Below, piece after piece: positions 1 to 6,760 of a DNA stretch of 32,223 nucleotides. The DNA is from Streptosporangiales bacterium (lineage in GTDB: Bacteria; Actinomycetota; Actinomycetes; Streptosporangiales; WHST01). A program made the position numbers and the translations under genes. The stretch is taken from NCBI GenBank assembly GCA_009379825.1, contig WHTA01000016.1, forward strand, positions 1-32,223, in the 5' to 3' direction. Under the pieces are notes generated by a model, which was not told where the DNA came from, ran no database searches, and saw only the letters and a program-made list of their open reading frames with translations. Position 1 is the first letter of the stretch, and each line of letters opens with the position of its first letter.

Positions 1-524
1 ACGGGCCGCACGGGCGTCGCCCGCCGACTCGGCACAGCCGGCCCGCCTGCGGGCGGCCGTGGGCGGCCGTCCTCGGCAGGCACGGCACTCCGGCCGGTCG
101 GGCACGGGCGCGCCCACGCAAGAAGACCGCCGAAGCCGGTAGACGTACTCACCAGCTCTCGGCGGTCACATTCACAGGCACTCGCTAAGCGGGCGCTGAT
201 CACGACGCTCACGGTGGCCTGAGGGGCTGCCTCACCCCGCTAGGGCATCATGGGGGAGACCGGCCCGCGCACCACGCGTCAAGGGCGCCTACGGCGTCGC
301 TACGCGATCGAGCGAGCTCGACCCTTGACCCGTGCCACTCGGGCCTGAGGGCGGCACCTATCGGGGTGAGGCAGCAGTGTGGTCGGACAGTCGCCGCTCC
401 TACCAGGCTGGCCGGATTCTGGCCGTACGGCACCATCAGACGACACCAAACAACCGCCGCCGTCAGACACAACATGCCCAGCTCACACCGGATAGCACTA
501 GGCCACCGAACGCCCCGGCGCATG
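1..524. other. Non-coding or eroded flank of the tRNA/att scar
   Basis: No convincing gene is seen in this stretch. Very GC-rich sequence near the left edge has an open frame on the plus strand ending at a TAG at about 140-142, which could be the tail of a gene cut by the window, but it carries no recognisable motif. An imperfect inverted repeat at 273-334 is the only clear structure. The position just outside a tRNA 3'-half scar suggests this may be the inner end of an integrated or partly lost mobile element, but no integrase or conjugation gene is visible. Confidence 0.3.
273..334. repeat. Imperfect 13-bp inverted repeat, 62-nt structured element
   Basis: CACGCGTCAAGGG at 273-285 is complementary, with one mismatch, to CCCTTGACCCGTG at 322-334. 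The 36-nt middle contains two small self-complementary stretches (CGCCTACGGCG and CGAGCGAGCTCG). It could fold as a branched hairpin. No gene adjoins it closely, so it may be a mobile-element terminal structure or a transcription terminator; the role is unknown. Confidence 0.4.
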
Positions 525-569
525 CTTGTAAACAGAAGGTCGTCGGTTCGAGCCCGACTGGCGGCTCCA
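525..569 (+). mobile_element. Probable attachment-site scar: 3' half of tRNA-Thr(TGT)
   Basis: Seen directly: anticodon loop CTTGTAA (anticodon TGT at 527-529), the 3' anticodon strand ACAGA, variable loop AGGTC, a perfect T arm (GTCGG, loop TTCGAGC, CCGAC), the 3' acceptor strand TGGCGGC, discriminator T and encoded CCA (567-569). The bases before the anticodon loop (GCATG) do not pair with ACAGA, and no D arm or 5' acceptor (GCCGCCA) lies at the right distance. A tRNA 3' half running from the anticodon loop to CCA is the usual identity block of actinobacterial integrative elements that insert into tRNA genes, so this is probably attL/attR or its remnant rather than a working tRNA. Confidence 0.6.
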
Positions 570-572
570 CAC

Positions 573-622
573 CACAAGAGGCTCCTCACCAGCGTAATCG
601 CCGGTGAAGAGCCTCTCTTGTG
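573..622. terminator. Long hairpin between the tRNA scar and the pseudogene
   Basis: CACAAGA (573-579) pairs with TCTTGTG (616-622), GGCTC (580-584) with GAGCC (609-613), and TCACC (586-590) with GGTGA (603-607), giving a long interrupted stem. It ends three bases before the stop codon of the minus-strand pseudogene at 626 and four bases after the tRNA CCA, so it probably served as a terminator for one or both directions. Confidence 0.6.
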
Positions 623-625
623 TCG

Positions 626-1343
626 TTACTGGATACGGGTCATGGTGGACTTGTAGCCCCCGCCGCCCGGATAGACCCATTCGCTGTCCATGGAGTTGCC
701 GTCGGCGTCGAAGGTGCCGCGCATGTAGGCCGGTGAACCTTTCTCGCCTCCCCAGATGGTGAGGGTGTCGCCGTCGATCTCGTAGACGTAGTCGAGGGTG
801 TTGCCGTGGTTGTCGTAGAACCGGGACCATACGTCCTCGCTGGGTTGCTCGCGGGACACACCCAACCACATGGTGTCCTCGTACCCATCGACGAAGAGCA
901 GACCAACGGGGCCCGTCACCGCGCAGACCGGGGACGCTACCCAGCAACGTCGCGCAGTCACCGCCATAGACCAACGGGAAACGGCCACCAGCTACCGCCC
1001 CGGAAACACGTGACCCAAGGGCCCCGACCATGGCAAACAGCGCCGCCTCATCGACCAGTGAAATCCTCAACCCGCGGCCGGCGCCCGGACCAGGCAACAC
1101 CAAATCATCACCCAACACCACCGGGTGCGCACCAAAAACCTCAACCACGCCAGCATCACGCAACACTCTCGCCGCCAAGAGCGCGCGCCGTTCTCGGGTG
1201 GTGCGGCCAACCGCGCGACGCGGTTCCGGCAGCTCTTGAGCATTACTCAATAGGCTGCCTAGTGCGTTATTTGCTGGACTCGCATTGACCGTCAAGGGGT
1301 TTACCTGACAGGGGGCGAGAGTTAGGTTTGTCAGGGGACACAC
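626..1343 (-). pseudogene. Chimeric, frameshifted arginase-family remnant
   Basis: The upstream part reads like the arginase/agmatinase family, with FPLVYGGDCATLLG matching the family's metal-binding GGDxS region. The frame then breaks at a GGGG run (plus strand 908-911). Removing one base restores GPVGLLFVDGYEDTMW, close to the family's FVDGHED segment. From there the sequence switches to an unrelated C-terminus (DGDTLTIWGGEKGSPAYMRG and a final WVYPGGGGYKSTMTRIQ) like the tail of a small uncharacterised actinobacterial protein. So there is one single-base insertion and one apparent gene-to-gene fusion that removed the second half of the arginase domain. The 5' end is uncertain: no convincing start or ribosome site is seen, and the usual N-terminal arginase strand is missing. 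Confidence 0.6.
1304..1335. promoter_or_regulatory. Small dyad upstream of the pseudogene
   Basis: CCTGACA (1304-1310) and TGTCAGG (1329-1335) form a perfect 7-bp inverted repeat with an 18-nt centre. TTGACCGTCAA at 1285-1295 is a second small palindrome close by. This may be the old regulatory region of the arginase-like gene, which argues that its true start lay below about 1285. Weak on its own. Confidence 0.25.
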
Positions 1344-1494
1344 TGGTACGTGCCTCCCAAGGAAGACCGGCTCTCGGCTGCGCCGATCGCTGATGTGTCA
1401 TGGAAGCTTGGGGCCTTCCAGGGCGTAGGTCACGCGGGGAGGCGCGCCGCACATCCGCTGGGTGCGGTCGAGGGCACCAGGTACGGGGGTGCCT

Positions 1495-1599
1495 ATGGTG
1501 TTGTTGGCTTTTGCGCTTACGCCGCTACTGCTGCTGATGTTGCTCGGCATGGGATGGCTCGAACAGCACCTCCTCGGTGACGACCAGACGCGACATTGA
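1495..1599 (+). CDS. Small single-span membrane protein (34 aa)
   Basis: An ATG at 1495 follows a GGGGG run at 1485-1489 with suitable spacing. The product begins with about 20 hydrophobic residues (LLAFALTPLLLLMLLGMGWL) and ends with a short polar tail (EQHLLGDDQTRH). The shape, one leucine-rich span then WLE and a short charged tail, resembles small orphan membrane proteins common in actinobacteria, but I cannot assign a family or function. The composition is clearly coding-like for a membrane segment. It lies in a 270-base gap and ends just before the convergent DinB gene. Confidence 0.45.
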   Translation: MVLLAFALTPLLLLMLLGMGWLEQHLLGDDQTRH

Positions 1600-1615
1600 C
1601 GAGGTGTGAGCCAGC

Positions 1616-2098
1616 TCAGGTGCCGGCGGGAACGCTTGTGCGTAGGTCGAGAAGTTGTTGGGTGTGCTCGGGTACGTGGTTCTCGGCGAGACCATCGATG
1701 AGGCCGGCTAGGGGGACCGGCTGGTCCAGCGCGAGCGTGTTGTTGGACAGGAGGAGTGTGGGCACCAGGACCGAGGCTGCCTTGTCGTTCAGCTGATCGG
1801 CGATGTCGCAGAGGATAGCGGCTTGGCTCCGGACGTGTTCGATCAGGTCCGCTCTGGCGGAGTGCTCGGCGATGATCCGGTCGAGGTTCCAGGTGTCGAG
1901 GGCGATCCGGTTGTCGAACGTGGGGCGCGAGCCCAAGACGACCCCCAGTGCAGTCGCGGCGATCGCGGCGTCGACGCTGAGGATGTGGGCCAGGATCTGA
2001 TCGGCGTTCCATCCTCCGTCGGCGGCGTCGCCGAGGTCGGGGGTCGCGGCCGCATCGAGCAGTCGCTCGTAGGCAGCGCGGAGTGCTGTCGTCTCCAC
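1616..2098 (-). CDS. DinB-like metal-binding protein (160 aa)
   Basis: The protein has the four-helix DinB/YfiT pattern, in which three histidines normally bind a metal: one in the second helix (QILAHILSVD) and two near the C-terminus (ENHVPEHTQQLLDL). Family members include mycothiol-dependent enzymes and many uncharacterised stress proteins; the substrate here is unknown. GTG at 2098 was chosen because AAGGACG precedes it and it lies 14 bases after the ArsR stop; the longer open frame upstream runs through the ArsR gene. It is the third gene of the SRPBCC-ArsR-DinB operon and is presumably controlled by the palindromes at 2951-3003. Confidence 0.75.
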   Translation of the reverse strand: METTALRAAYERLLDAAATPDLGDAADGGWNADQILAHILSVDAAIAATALGVVLGSRPTFDNRIALDTWNLDRIIAEHSARADLIEHVRSQAAILCDIADQLNDKAASVLVPTLLLSNNTLALDQPVPLAGLIDGLAENHVPEHTQQLLDLRTSVPAGT

Positions 2099-2112
2099 TG
2101 TGTGCGTCCTTG

Positions 2113-2481
2113 TCAGTCGTGTCGTGTCGAGCGGGAGTCTCGGTCTGCTGCCTCGGCGACGCGTTTGATCTTCGCCAGGCGTCGATCCCAGTCGGCCGCG
2201 AGCGCGGCCATCCACCGCGCGGTCGCGTCGAGTGCCGCGGGTTGCACCGCGTACCGGGCCTCGCGTCCGACCCGGCTCGCGGAGGCCAGCCCAGCAGCGT
2301 CGAGGACGGCGAGGTGCTTGACCACGGCCTGTCGCGAGATGGGCAGGCGTTCGGCGAGCGTCGTCGCGGTGGCCTCGCCCTGTGCGGCGAGCAGGTCGAG
2401 CACCTTGCGCCGCGTGGGGTCCGCCAGTGCGGCGAGGACGTGGTCGACCTCCTCGCCGGCACTGCGAGGTTCTTCGGTCAT
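2113..2481 (-). CDS. ArsR-family transcriptional regulator (122 aa)
   Basis: A winged helix-turn-helix typical of ArsR/SmtB proteins paired with SRPBCC partners: LAALADPTRRKVLDLLAAQG, then ATTLAERLPISRQAVVKHLAVLDAAGLASASRVGREARYAV. No cluster of metal-binding cysteines is seen, as usual for this subgroup. The ATG at 2481 overlaps the stop of the SRPBCC gene (ATGA), so the two are translationally coupled. Here the regulator is the second gene rather than the first. It probably binds the two palindromes upstream of the operon and represses its own expression; the inducer is unknown. Confidence 0.88.
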   Translation of the reverse strand: MTEEPRSAGEEVDHVLAALADPTRRKVLDLLAAQGEATATTLAERLPISRQAVVKHLAVLDAAGLASASRVGREARYAVQPAALDATARWMAALAADWDRRLAKIKRVAEAADRDSRSTRHD

Positions 2482-2924
2482 GCGGCCAGCTGTTCGGCGC
2501 GCGTCTTGAGCGCGTCGAAGCACTGCGGCCAGCCGGCGGTGTGGTCCTTGATCACGTTGCGACGGTTCTCGTCGGACGTGGGCAGGGCTGCGAACCCGCT
2601 CTCCACGACGCGGAGCCGCGTCTTGTCGCCTTCGCGGCTCAACGTGAACTCCACGAGGGTGCTGTTGTCCTCGCGCAGCTCCTCGCCAGGGAACGCGCTG
2701 ACCCAGCGGTACGCCACGTACGTCGGCGGCTCCACCTTCTCCACCCGTACGGGGAAGTCGCCGTGCTCGGTGTGCCTCGCCACCGCCGACTCACCTTCCT
2801 TGGCCACCGCGCCGGACGGGTTCGTCTCGTCGGTCGCCCAGAACCCGGGTTCGGCCACCAGTGACCAGACCCGCTCGAGTGGTGCCGCTATCAGCGTGTC
2901 GCGTTCGATCCGATCTACGTCCAT
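2478..2924 (-). CDS. SRPBCC (AHSA1-like) ligand-binding protein (148 aa)
   Basis: The START/Bet v1-type fold is recognised from IERDTLIAAPLERVWSLVAEPGFW at the start, a central GDFPVRVEKVEPPTYVAYRW and the C-terminal helix GWPQCFDALKTRAEQLAA. Such proteins bind hydrophobic small molecules in a cavity; actinobacterial ArsR-linked members have no settled substrate. AAGGAG lies at good spacing before the ATG at 2924. It is the first gene of a three-gene operon with ArsR and DinB. Confidence 0.82.
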   Translation of the reverse strand: MDVDRIERDTLIAAPLERVWSLVAEPGFWATDETNPSGAVAKEGESAVARHTEHGDFPVRVEKVEPPTYVAYRWVSAFPGEELREDNSTLVEFTLSREGDKTRLRVVESGFAALPTSDENRRNVIKDHTAGWPQCFDALKTRAEQLAA

Positions 2925-2950
2925 GAGGACTCCTTCATTCAGCGTCCGAT

Positions 2951-2970
2951 GTGCAACTCCATAGTTGCAC
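2951..2970. promoter_or_regulatory. Palindromic operator 1 (probable ArsR site)
   Basis: GTGCAACTCCATAGTTGCAC is a 20-bp palindrome with perfect 8-bp arms (GTGCAACT and AGTTGCAC) around CCAT. It lies 27-46 bases upstream of the SRPBCC start, in the promoter region, and is repeated 33 bp away. This is the right place and shape for an ArsR dimer site. Confidence 0.75.
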
Positions 2971-2983
2971 CTCGCATAGCGAT

Positions 2984-3003
2984 GTGCAACCCCAGGGTTG
3001 CAC
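2984..3003. promoter_or_regulatory. Palindromic operator 2 (probable ArsR site)
   Basis: GTGCAACCCCAGGGTTGCAC repeats operator 1 with the same arms and the same preceding GAT. The centre-to-centre distance is 33 bp, about three helical turns, so two dimers would sit on the same DNA face and could bind cooperatively. Confidence 0.75.
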
Positions 3004-3092
3004 TGGCCGGCAAGGCGGGACCTTCGGCCCTATGGCAGGAAGGCGGTACGGCGGGACGATGCGTGCGCCTCTGGTCGGAAGGGCTCTGGTAG

Positions 3093-3503
3093 ATGCGCGA
3101 TTCAGCTGGGTTCGAAGTCCTCGGGTCCGATGAGTGCTTGCGACTGCTCGGCTCCGTCCCGGTCGGCCGTGTCGTCTTCACCGAGAACGCTCTGCCTGCG
3201 GTGCACCCGGTGAACTTCCTCGTCCACGCAGGTGCCGTGATCATCCGCTCCGGTAACGACCGGAGCATCACAGCGGGTGTCGACGGGGCCGTGGTGGCGT
3301 TCGAGGTCGACGACATCGACGTCGACAACCGCACGGGATGGAACGTCACCGCGGTGGGGCGGGCGAGCGTGGTGAGCGACAGCGCAATGATCGGTGAGCT
3401 CTCGTCACTCCCCTTTCATCCCTGGGCTCCCGACTGCGCATGCTTCATTCGCATCCAGATAGAACGTGTCACCGGCCGGCGTATCGACGAGGCGACGGAA
3501 TGA
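3093..3503 (+). CDS. Pyridoxamine 5'-phosphate oxidase-fold protein (136 aa)
   Basis: A split-barrel flavin/F420-binding fold of the Pyridox_ox_2 type: LGSDECLRLLGSVPVGRVVFTENALPAVHPVNFLVHAGAVIIRS, then VVAFEVDDID and GWNVTAVGRASVV. Members bind FMN, F420 or heme; the cofactor and substrate here cannot be told from sequence. The ATG at 3093 is preceded by GGAAGGG. It stands alone and ends before a perfect hairpin at 3542-3565. It is divergent from the ArsR operon, so operator 2 may also touch its promoter. Confidence 0.8.
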   Translation: MRDSAGFEVLGSDECLRLLGSVPVGRVVFTENALPAVHPVNFLVHAGAVIIRSGNDRSITAGVDGAVVAFEVDDIDVDNRTGWNVTAVGRASVVSDSAMIGELSSLPFHPWAPDCACFIRIQIERVTGRRIDEATE

Positions 3504-3541
3504 TCTACCAGTTCTCGAACTGCCGGGCGTGCGGGAATATC

Positions 3542-3565
3542 GCACAGCTGACTGGGTAGCTGTGC
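3542..3565 (+). terminator. Perfect 8-bp hairpin
   Basis: GCACAGCT (3542-3549) and AGCTGTGC (3558-3565) form a perfect stem with an 8-nt loop, 39 bases after the PPOX-like gene. No U-tract follows, as is common in actinobacteria. Confidence 0.5.
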
Positions 3566-3601
3566 TCCCGGACGCAACTCCACGAGTGAGGGTGAATAGC
3601 C

Positions 3602-3844
3602 GTGGGCAAGAATATGACGGATACGATCCGCCCGAAGGTGCGGCAACCAAGTGTTCAGCCGTTGCGCGCCAGCCAGCTTGCACAGCGACGGACCAAGCAG
3701 GCTGTACGGGTGATGCAGGGGAAGTCACCGAAGCCGTGGACTCGTTGGAGCGCCGGGATGACCTTGGGCATCGGGCTCCTGCTCGGCTTCGTGCTGGGTC
3801 GCTACATCGTGCGGATGTCGGACCGCTCGGCGGACGCCGAGTGA
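3602..3844 (+). CDS. Small membrane protein, unknown (80 aa)
   Basis: A basic N-terminal half (about residues 1-45, rich in K, R and Q) is followed by one glycine-patterned membrane span (WSAGMTLGIGLLLGFVLGRYIV) and a short acidic tail. No family was recognised; the layout resembles small YtxH-like or stress-linked membrane proteins. GTG at 3602 has GAGGGTG upstream; an ATG four codons later (3614) is an alternative start. It lies between two decayed loci and has no obvious operon partner. Confidence 0.55.
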   Translation: MGKNMTDTIRPKVRQPSVQPLRASQLAQRRTKQAVRVMQGKSPKPWTRWSAGMTLGIGLLLGFVLGRYIVRMSDRSADAE

Positions 3845-3874
3845 AGGTGGGACGTACGAGGCAACCGACGAACG

Positions 3875-4349
3875 CTACGAGAACGCCAGCTTGTCCGGCG
3901 TGATCGGGAGGTCGCGTACTCGCACTCCGGTGGCGTGCCGTACGGCGTTGCCGATCGCCGCCGCGGTGCCGACGATGCCGATCTTGCCGATGCCCTTGGT
4001 GCCCGTGGCGTTCACGAACTCGTCTTCCTCGTCGAGCCAGTCGATCTCGATCGACTCGACGTCCGCACAGGTCGGAATGTGGCCATGGAGAGGCCCATGG
4101 TCGGTCGCGTAGCACGCGCGCTGGCTCGACGACGGCCGAGCCCCAGGAGCTGATGCCGGACGAACCGCCGGCGACTGTGGGCGTTCGTCGAGGAGCAGCG
4201 TGCAGGCGCCGCACTGCCCATGATCACAGCCCCTTCTTCGCCGACGTGACGTCCAGGTGGTGGCGTAGCGTATCGAGCAATGTCGTCCTGGTGTCCACAG
4301 CCAGCTCGTGCGGCCGCCCGTCGACCCGCAATGTGATGCTGCGTCTCAC
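3875..4349 (-). pseudogene. Decayed xanthine dehydrogenase-family remnant (fused small and large subunit ends)
   Basis: From a GTG at 4349 with GGGAGG upstream, the sequence reads as the [2Fe-2S] N-terminus of a molybdenum hydroxylase small subunit (ITLRVDGRPHELAVDTRTTLLDTLR, then KKG). A one-base insertion in a CCCC run (plus strand 4230-4233) hides the cluster motif CDHGQCGACTLLLDE in another frame. Soon after, the sequence becomes the C-terminus of the large molybdenum subunit (TKGIGKIGIVGTAAAIGN, then VRHATGVRVRDLPITPDKL and a stop at 3875), with a piece of GLSMA in a third frame. The rest of the small subunit, the FAD subunit and most of the large subunit are gone. This is a deletion scar of a full three-gene operon. 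Confidence 0.75.
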
Positions 4350-4500
4350 CTGGCCTCCCGAGACAGCTCAGCGATGCGGCTTCCCTCGGCGGCCGGGCCC
4401 AAACGTGCGCCCAACTGGTCGCGCTCGCCGCGATCATCGGCGGTGCGCGCATGTTCGTCATGGTGATGGAGCACCTCGCGGGCCGGGAGCGATCGAATCC

Positions 4501-4525
4501 GTTTGACGGGGTCCCTGGCGGGTAA
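4501..4525 (+). promoter_or_regulatory. SigB/SigF-type stress promoter for the gas vesicle operon
   Basis: GTTT at 4501-4504, a 15-base spacer, then GGGTAA at 4520-4525. This matches the GTTT-N14-16-GGGTA(A/T) pattern of actinobacterial general stress sigma factors (SigB/SigF family). Transcription would start near 4532, giving a leader of about 55 bases before the gvpA ATG. Streptomyces gvp genes are known to respond to salt stress, which fits. Confidence 0.65.
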
Positions 4526-4587
4526 CCCGAACGTCGAGAAGGCGTGTTTGGGAACGCTCACCACATTCGTCGGAGAAGGGGTAGGAC

Positions 4588-4977
4588 ATGACCGTTCAGC
4601 CGGGTTCGGCAGGCGCGGTGGAGCGCAGCCAGGAGAGCTCGCTCGCCGACGTCGTCACGACCATTCTCGACAAGGGTGTGGTCGTCGACGTCTTCGCCCG
4701 CGTCTCGCTCGTCGGTATCGAGCTGCTGCGCGTCGACGCACGGGTCGTCGTCGCGAGCGTGGATACGTACCTGCGCTTCGCCGAGGCGGCCAACCGTCTC
4801 GAGCTCGGGCAGGACGAACCTCGAGATCTGCCGGACGTCGTGGAAGACGTGGCGGAGTCCGGCTCGAAAGGCAAGAGCCGGGGCGCGATCGAGGCCGGTG
4901 CCGAGAAGCTGGACGACTGGTTGCGGTCGGACGGACAGCAAGAGCGCAGTGCCGACCGTGGGAGGAGGTCGCAATGA
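4588..4977 (+). CDS. gvpA: Gas vesicle structural protein GvpA (129 aa)
   Basis: The conserved GvpA core is clear at about residues 18-68: [40 protein letters not shown] and [13 protein letters not shown]. GvpA builds the rigid rib wall of the protein-shelled gas compartment. This copy has a short polar N-terminal extension and a charged C-terminal tail of about 50 residues, as usual in actinobacteria. GGAGAAGGGG precedes the ATG. It is the first gene of the nine-gene cluster; its stop overlaps the next start (ATGA). Confidence 0.93.
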   Translation: MTVQPGSAGAVERSQESSLADVVTTILDKGVVVDVFARVSLVGIELLRVDARVVVASVDTYLRFAEAANRLELGQDEPRDLPDVVEDVAESGSKGKSRGAIEAGAEKLDDWLRSDGQQERSADRGRRSQ

Positions 4978-5741
4978 GTGCCGAAGCGCAGACCTTGTGG
5001 GTGTACGGCGTCGTGCCTGTCCCGGTGGATGCCTCGCTCGATGATCTCGAGAGGCACGACGATCTTCCCGATGTGCGACTGGTCGAGTCCGGTGAGTTGG
5101 CCGCCATCGTGGGTGACGCCCCCGACGATGACGCGAAGGCGACGCGGAACCAGGCACTCGCTCACGCCCGAGTGCTCGAGACGGCCGTACGCGATGCGCC
5201 TGTGGTGCCCTTCCGGTTCGGCATGATGGCATCCGGCGGCGAGCAGCAGGTGAGCAGCGAGCTACTCGATGCCCGTCACGACGAGCTGGCACAGCTCCTC
5301 GAACGGGTCGAAGACCGGCTGCAGATGACGTTGAAGGTGTACTACCACGAGGATGCCGTCCTCCGCGAGATCGTTGCCAACGAGCCGGAGATCGCGCGGC
5401 TCCGGGAGGCTGCACAGCAGGGCTCGGAGGAGGCGACGAAGGACGTGCGGATACGTCTGGGCGAGATCGTGAACACCGCCGTCGAGCAGCGCCGCGAGCG
5501 CGACAGTGCCGAGCTGCTCGAACACCTCAAACCCGTGTCGCTCGCGGGCGTGGTCGAACCGCTCGAGCTGGAGTTCATGGTGCTCAACGCTCCATTCCTC
5601 GTGGAGCGCGACCGGCTGAGTGAGTTCGAGGCCGCCGTCGAGGAGGCAGCCGAGGAACGTCGGGAACGCATGCGCTTCCGGCTGCTCGGTCCGATGCCGG
5701 CGTACAACTTCATCGACGTGGAGCGACCGGCGTGGGTCTGA
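4974..5741 (+). CDS. gvpF: Gas vesicle protein GvpF/GvpL family, copy 1 (255 aa)
   Basis: A GvpF/L family protein: it opens with [11 protein letters not shown], has the central [14 protein letters not shown], a long helical region with [15 protein letters not shown], and the typical end [17 protein letters not shown]. GvpF/L proteins are accessory factors that contact GvpA and help start vesicle assembly. The ATG at 4974 sits after GGAGGAGG and overlaps the gvpA stop by four bases. The longer open frame that starts at 4503 is an artefact of reading through gvpA in another frame. Confidence 0.92.
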   Translation: MSAEAQTLWVYGVVPVPVDASLDDLERHDDLPDVRLVESGELAAIVGDAPDDDAKATRNQALAHARVLETAVRDAPVVPFRFGMMASGGEQQVSSELLDARHDELAQLLERVEDRLQMTLKVYYHEDAVLREIVANEPEIARLREAAQQGSEEATKDVRIRLGEIVNTAVEQRRERDSAELLEHLKPVSLAGVVEPLELEFMVLNAPFLVERDRLSEFEAAVEEAAEERRERMRFRLLGPMPAYNFIDVERPAWV

Positions 5742-5995
5742 TCAAGGAGATCGTGTTGCTGCCCGTCGCACCGGTGCGCTTCACCCTGTGGGTCTCGGAG
5801 AAGGTCGCGGACCAGGTCGATCAGGAGCGGCTCAGTGCAGGTGCGGGCGCGGAGCAACTCCACGCGATCGAGGAAGCACGCGCGCAGGGCGAGCTGGACG
5901 ACGAGCGGGCCGAAGAGCTCGAGGGCAAGGTGATCGAGGAGCAGATCGGCGGGTTACCGGCCACCGAGCAGGACGAGGGAGCCGACCGTGGCTGA
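5732..5995 (+). CDS. gvpG: Gas vesicle protein GvpG (87 aa)
   Basis: A short helical protein with the GvpG signature at the N-terminus ([20 protein letters not shown] then SEKVADQVDQE) and an acidic coiled region (LHAIEEARAQGELDDERAEELEGK). GvpG is an assembly factor that associates with GvpF/L and GvpA. The GTG start at 5732 lies inside the last codons of the preceding gvpF (10-base overlap), indicating coupled translation. Confidence 0.9.
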   Translation: MGLIKEIVLLPVAPVRFTLWVSEKVADQVDQERLSAGAGAEQLHAIEEARAQGELDDERAEELEGKVIEEQIGGLPATEQDEGADRG

Positions 5996-6365
5996 GAAGA
6001 GGCAGGGACAGCGTACGTCGCAGAAGCGGCAACAGGAGTCTGGCGGCGAGAAGAACCGGACGTCCGAACGCCGCTCGACCCGGCGGCCGTCCGGCGCACA
6101 GCTCGCGAAGAGCGCGCGTGACGAGTTGGCCGAGATCACCGGGTTCAGTGCGGAGTCCGTGACGTCGCTCGAGCAGGTCGACGACGACACCTGGAAGGTG
6201 CGGGTCGAGCTGCTCGAGGTCGAGCGGGTGCCCGATACCGACGACGTGCTCGGCAGCTACGAGGTGCAGCTCGACGGGGACGGCGGTCTCCTCGGGTACC
6301 GAAGGGTCCGCCGTTACCCCAGGAGCCACGCGGGTGAGGACGACGCGGTTGGAGGCACTCCATGA
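5988..6365 (+). CDS. gvpO: Gas vesicle protein GvpO (125 aa)
   Basis: A lysine/arginine/glutamine-rich disordered N-terminus of about 40 residues is followed by the GvpO domain: ARDELAEITGFSAESVTSLE, DDTWKVRVELLEVERVPDTD and DVLGSYEVQLDGDGGLLGYR. GvpO is essential for gas vesicle formation in haloarchaea and is induced by salt in Streptomyces; its exact role is unsettled. GTG at 5988 overlaps the gvpG stop by eight bases. Confidence 0.88.
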   Translation: MAEKRQGQRTSQKRQQESGGEKNRTSERRSTRRPSGAQLAKSARDELAEITGFSAESVTSLEQVDDDTWKVRVELLEVERVPDTDDVLGSYEVQLDGDGGLLGYRRVRRYPRSHAGEDDAVGGTP

Positions 6366-6760
6366 CGAGCACGGGGCCCGCCGATGCAGCTGGTGCCGGA
6401 CAACTGACGCCCGCAGGATCGGCGTCGGCACCGAGCAGGTCGGAGAACGGCACCAACCTGGCCGACGTGCTCGAGCGGGTACTCGACAAGGGCGTTGTCA
6501 TCGTCGGTGACATCCGGGTGAACCTGCTCGACATCGAGCTGCTGACCATCAAGCTGCGTCTGGTCGTCGCCGGCGTGGACACCGCACGGCGGATGGGCAT
6601 CGACTGGTGGGAGACCGATCCGTGGTTGGCCGGACGCGATGACGACGACGACCGCAGGTCGTTGAGGGAACGCGTCGGGCAGCTCGAACGCCAGCTGGAG
6701 TCGGCGGGCCGCGGCGGCGACCGTGCCCTCGAGGAAGAGGAGGCGACGGGTGACCGCTGA
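6362..6760 (+). CDS. gvpJ: GvpA-family minor protein, GvpJ-like (132 aa)
   Basis: A second member of the GvpA fold: NLADVLERVLDKGVVIVGDI, RVNLLDIELLTIKLRLVVAG and VDTARRMGIDWWETDPWL. The WWETDPWL segment after the core is typical of GvpJ-like minor wall proteins thought to act at vesicle tips or in nucleation. The C-terminus is a charged coiled region. It starts with ATG overlapping the gvpO stop. Confidence 0.87.
   Translation: MTSTGPADAAGAGQLTPAGSASAPSRSENGTNLADVLERVLDKGVVIVGDIRVNLLDIELLTIKLRLVVAGVDTARRMGIDWWETDPWLAGRDDDDDRRSLRERVGQLERQLESAGRGGDRALEEEEATGDR

Noticed and set aside
2-142. Open plus-strand frame ending at TAG near the left edge
   Set aside because: No motif and all frames are open over this short GC-rich stretch; cannot be supported as a gene end.
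450-524. A possible D-arm-like stretch (GCTCACACCGGATAGC) before the tRNA 3' half
   Set aside because: The distance to the anticodon loop is about 28 bases instead of about 6, and only three pairs form; it does not make a tRNA 5' half.
4339-4525. Plus-strand frame with a hydrophobic stretch (QLVALAAIIGGARMFVMVME) ending at TAA
   Set aside because: No start or ribosome site, overlaps the 5' end of the decayed hydroxylase gene and runs into the promoter; no family recognised.
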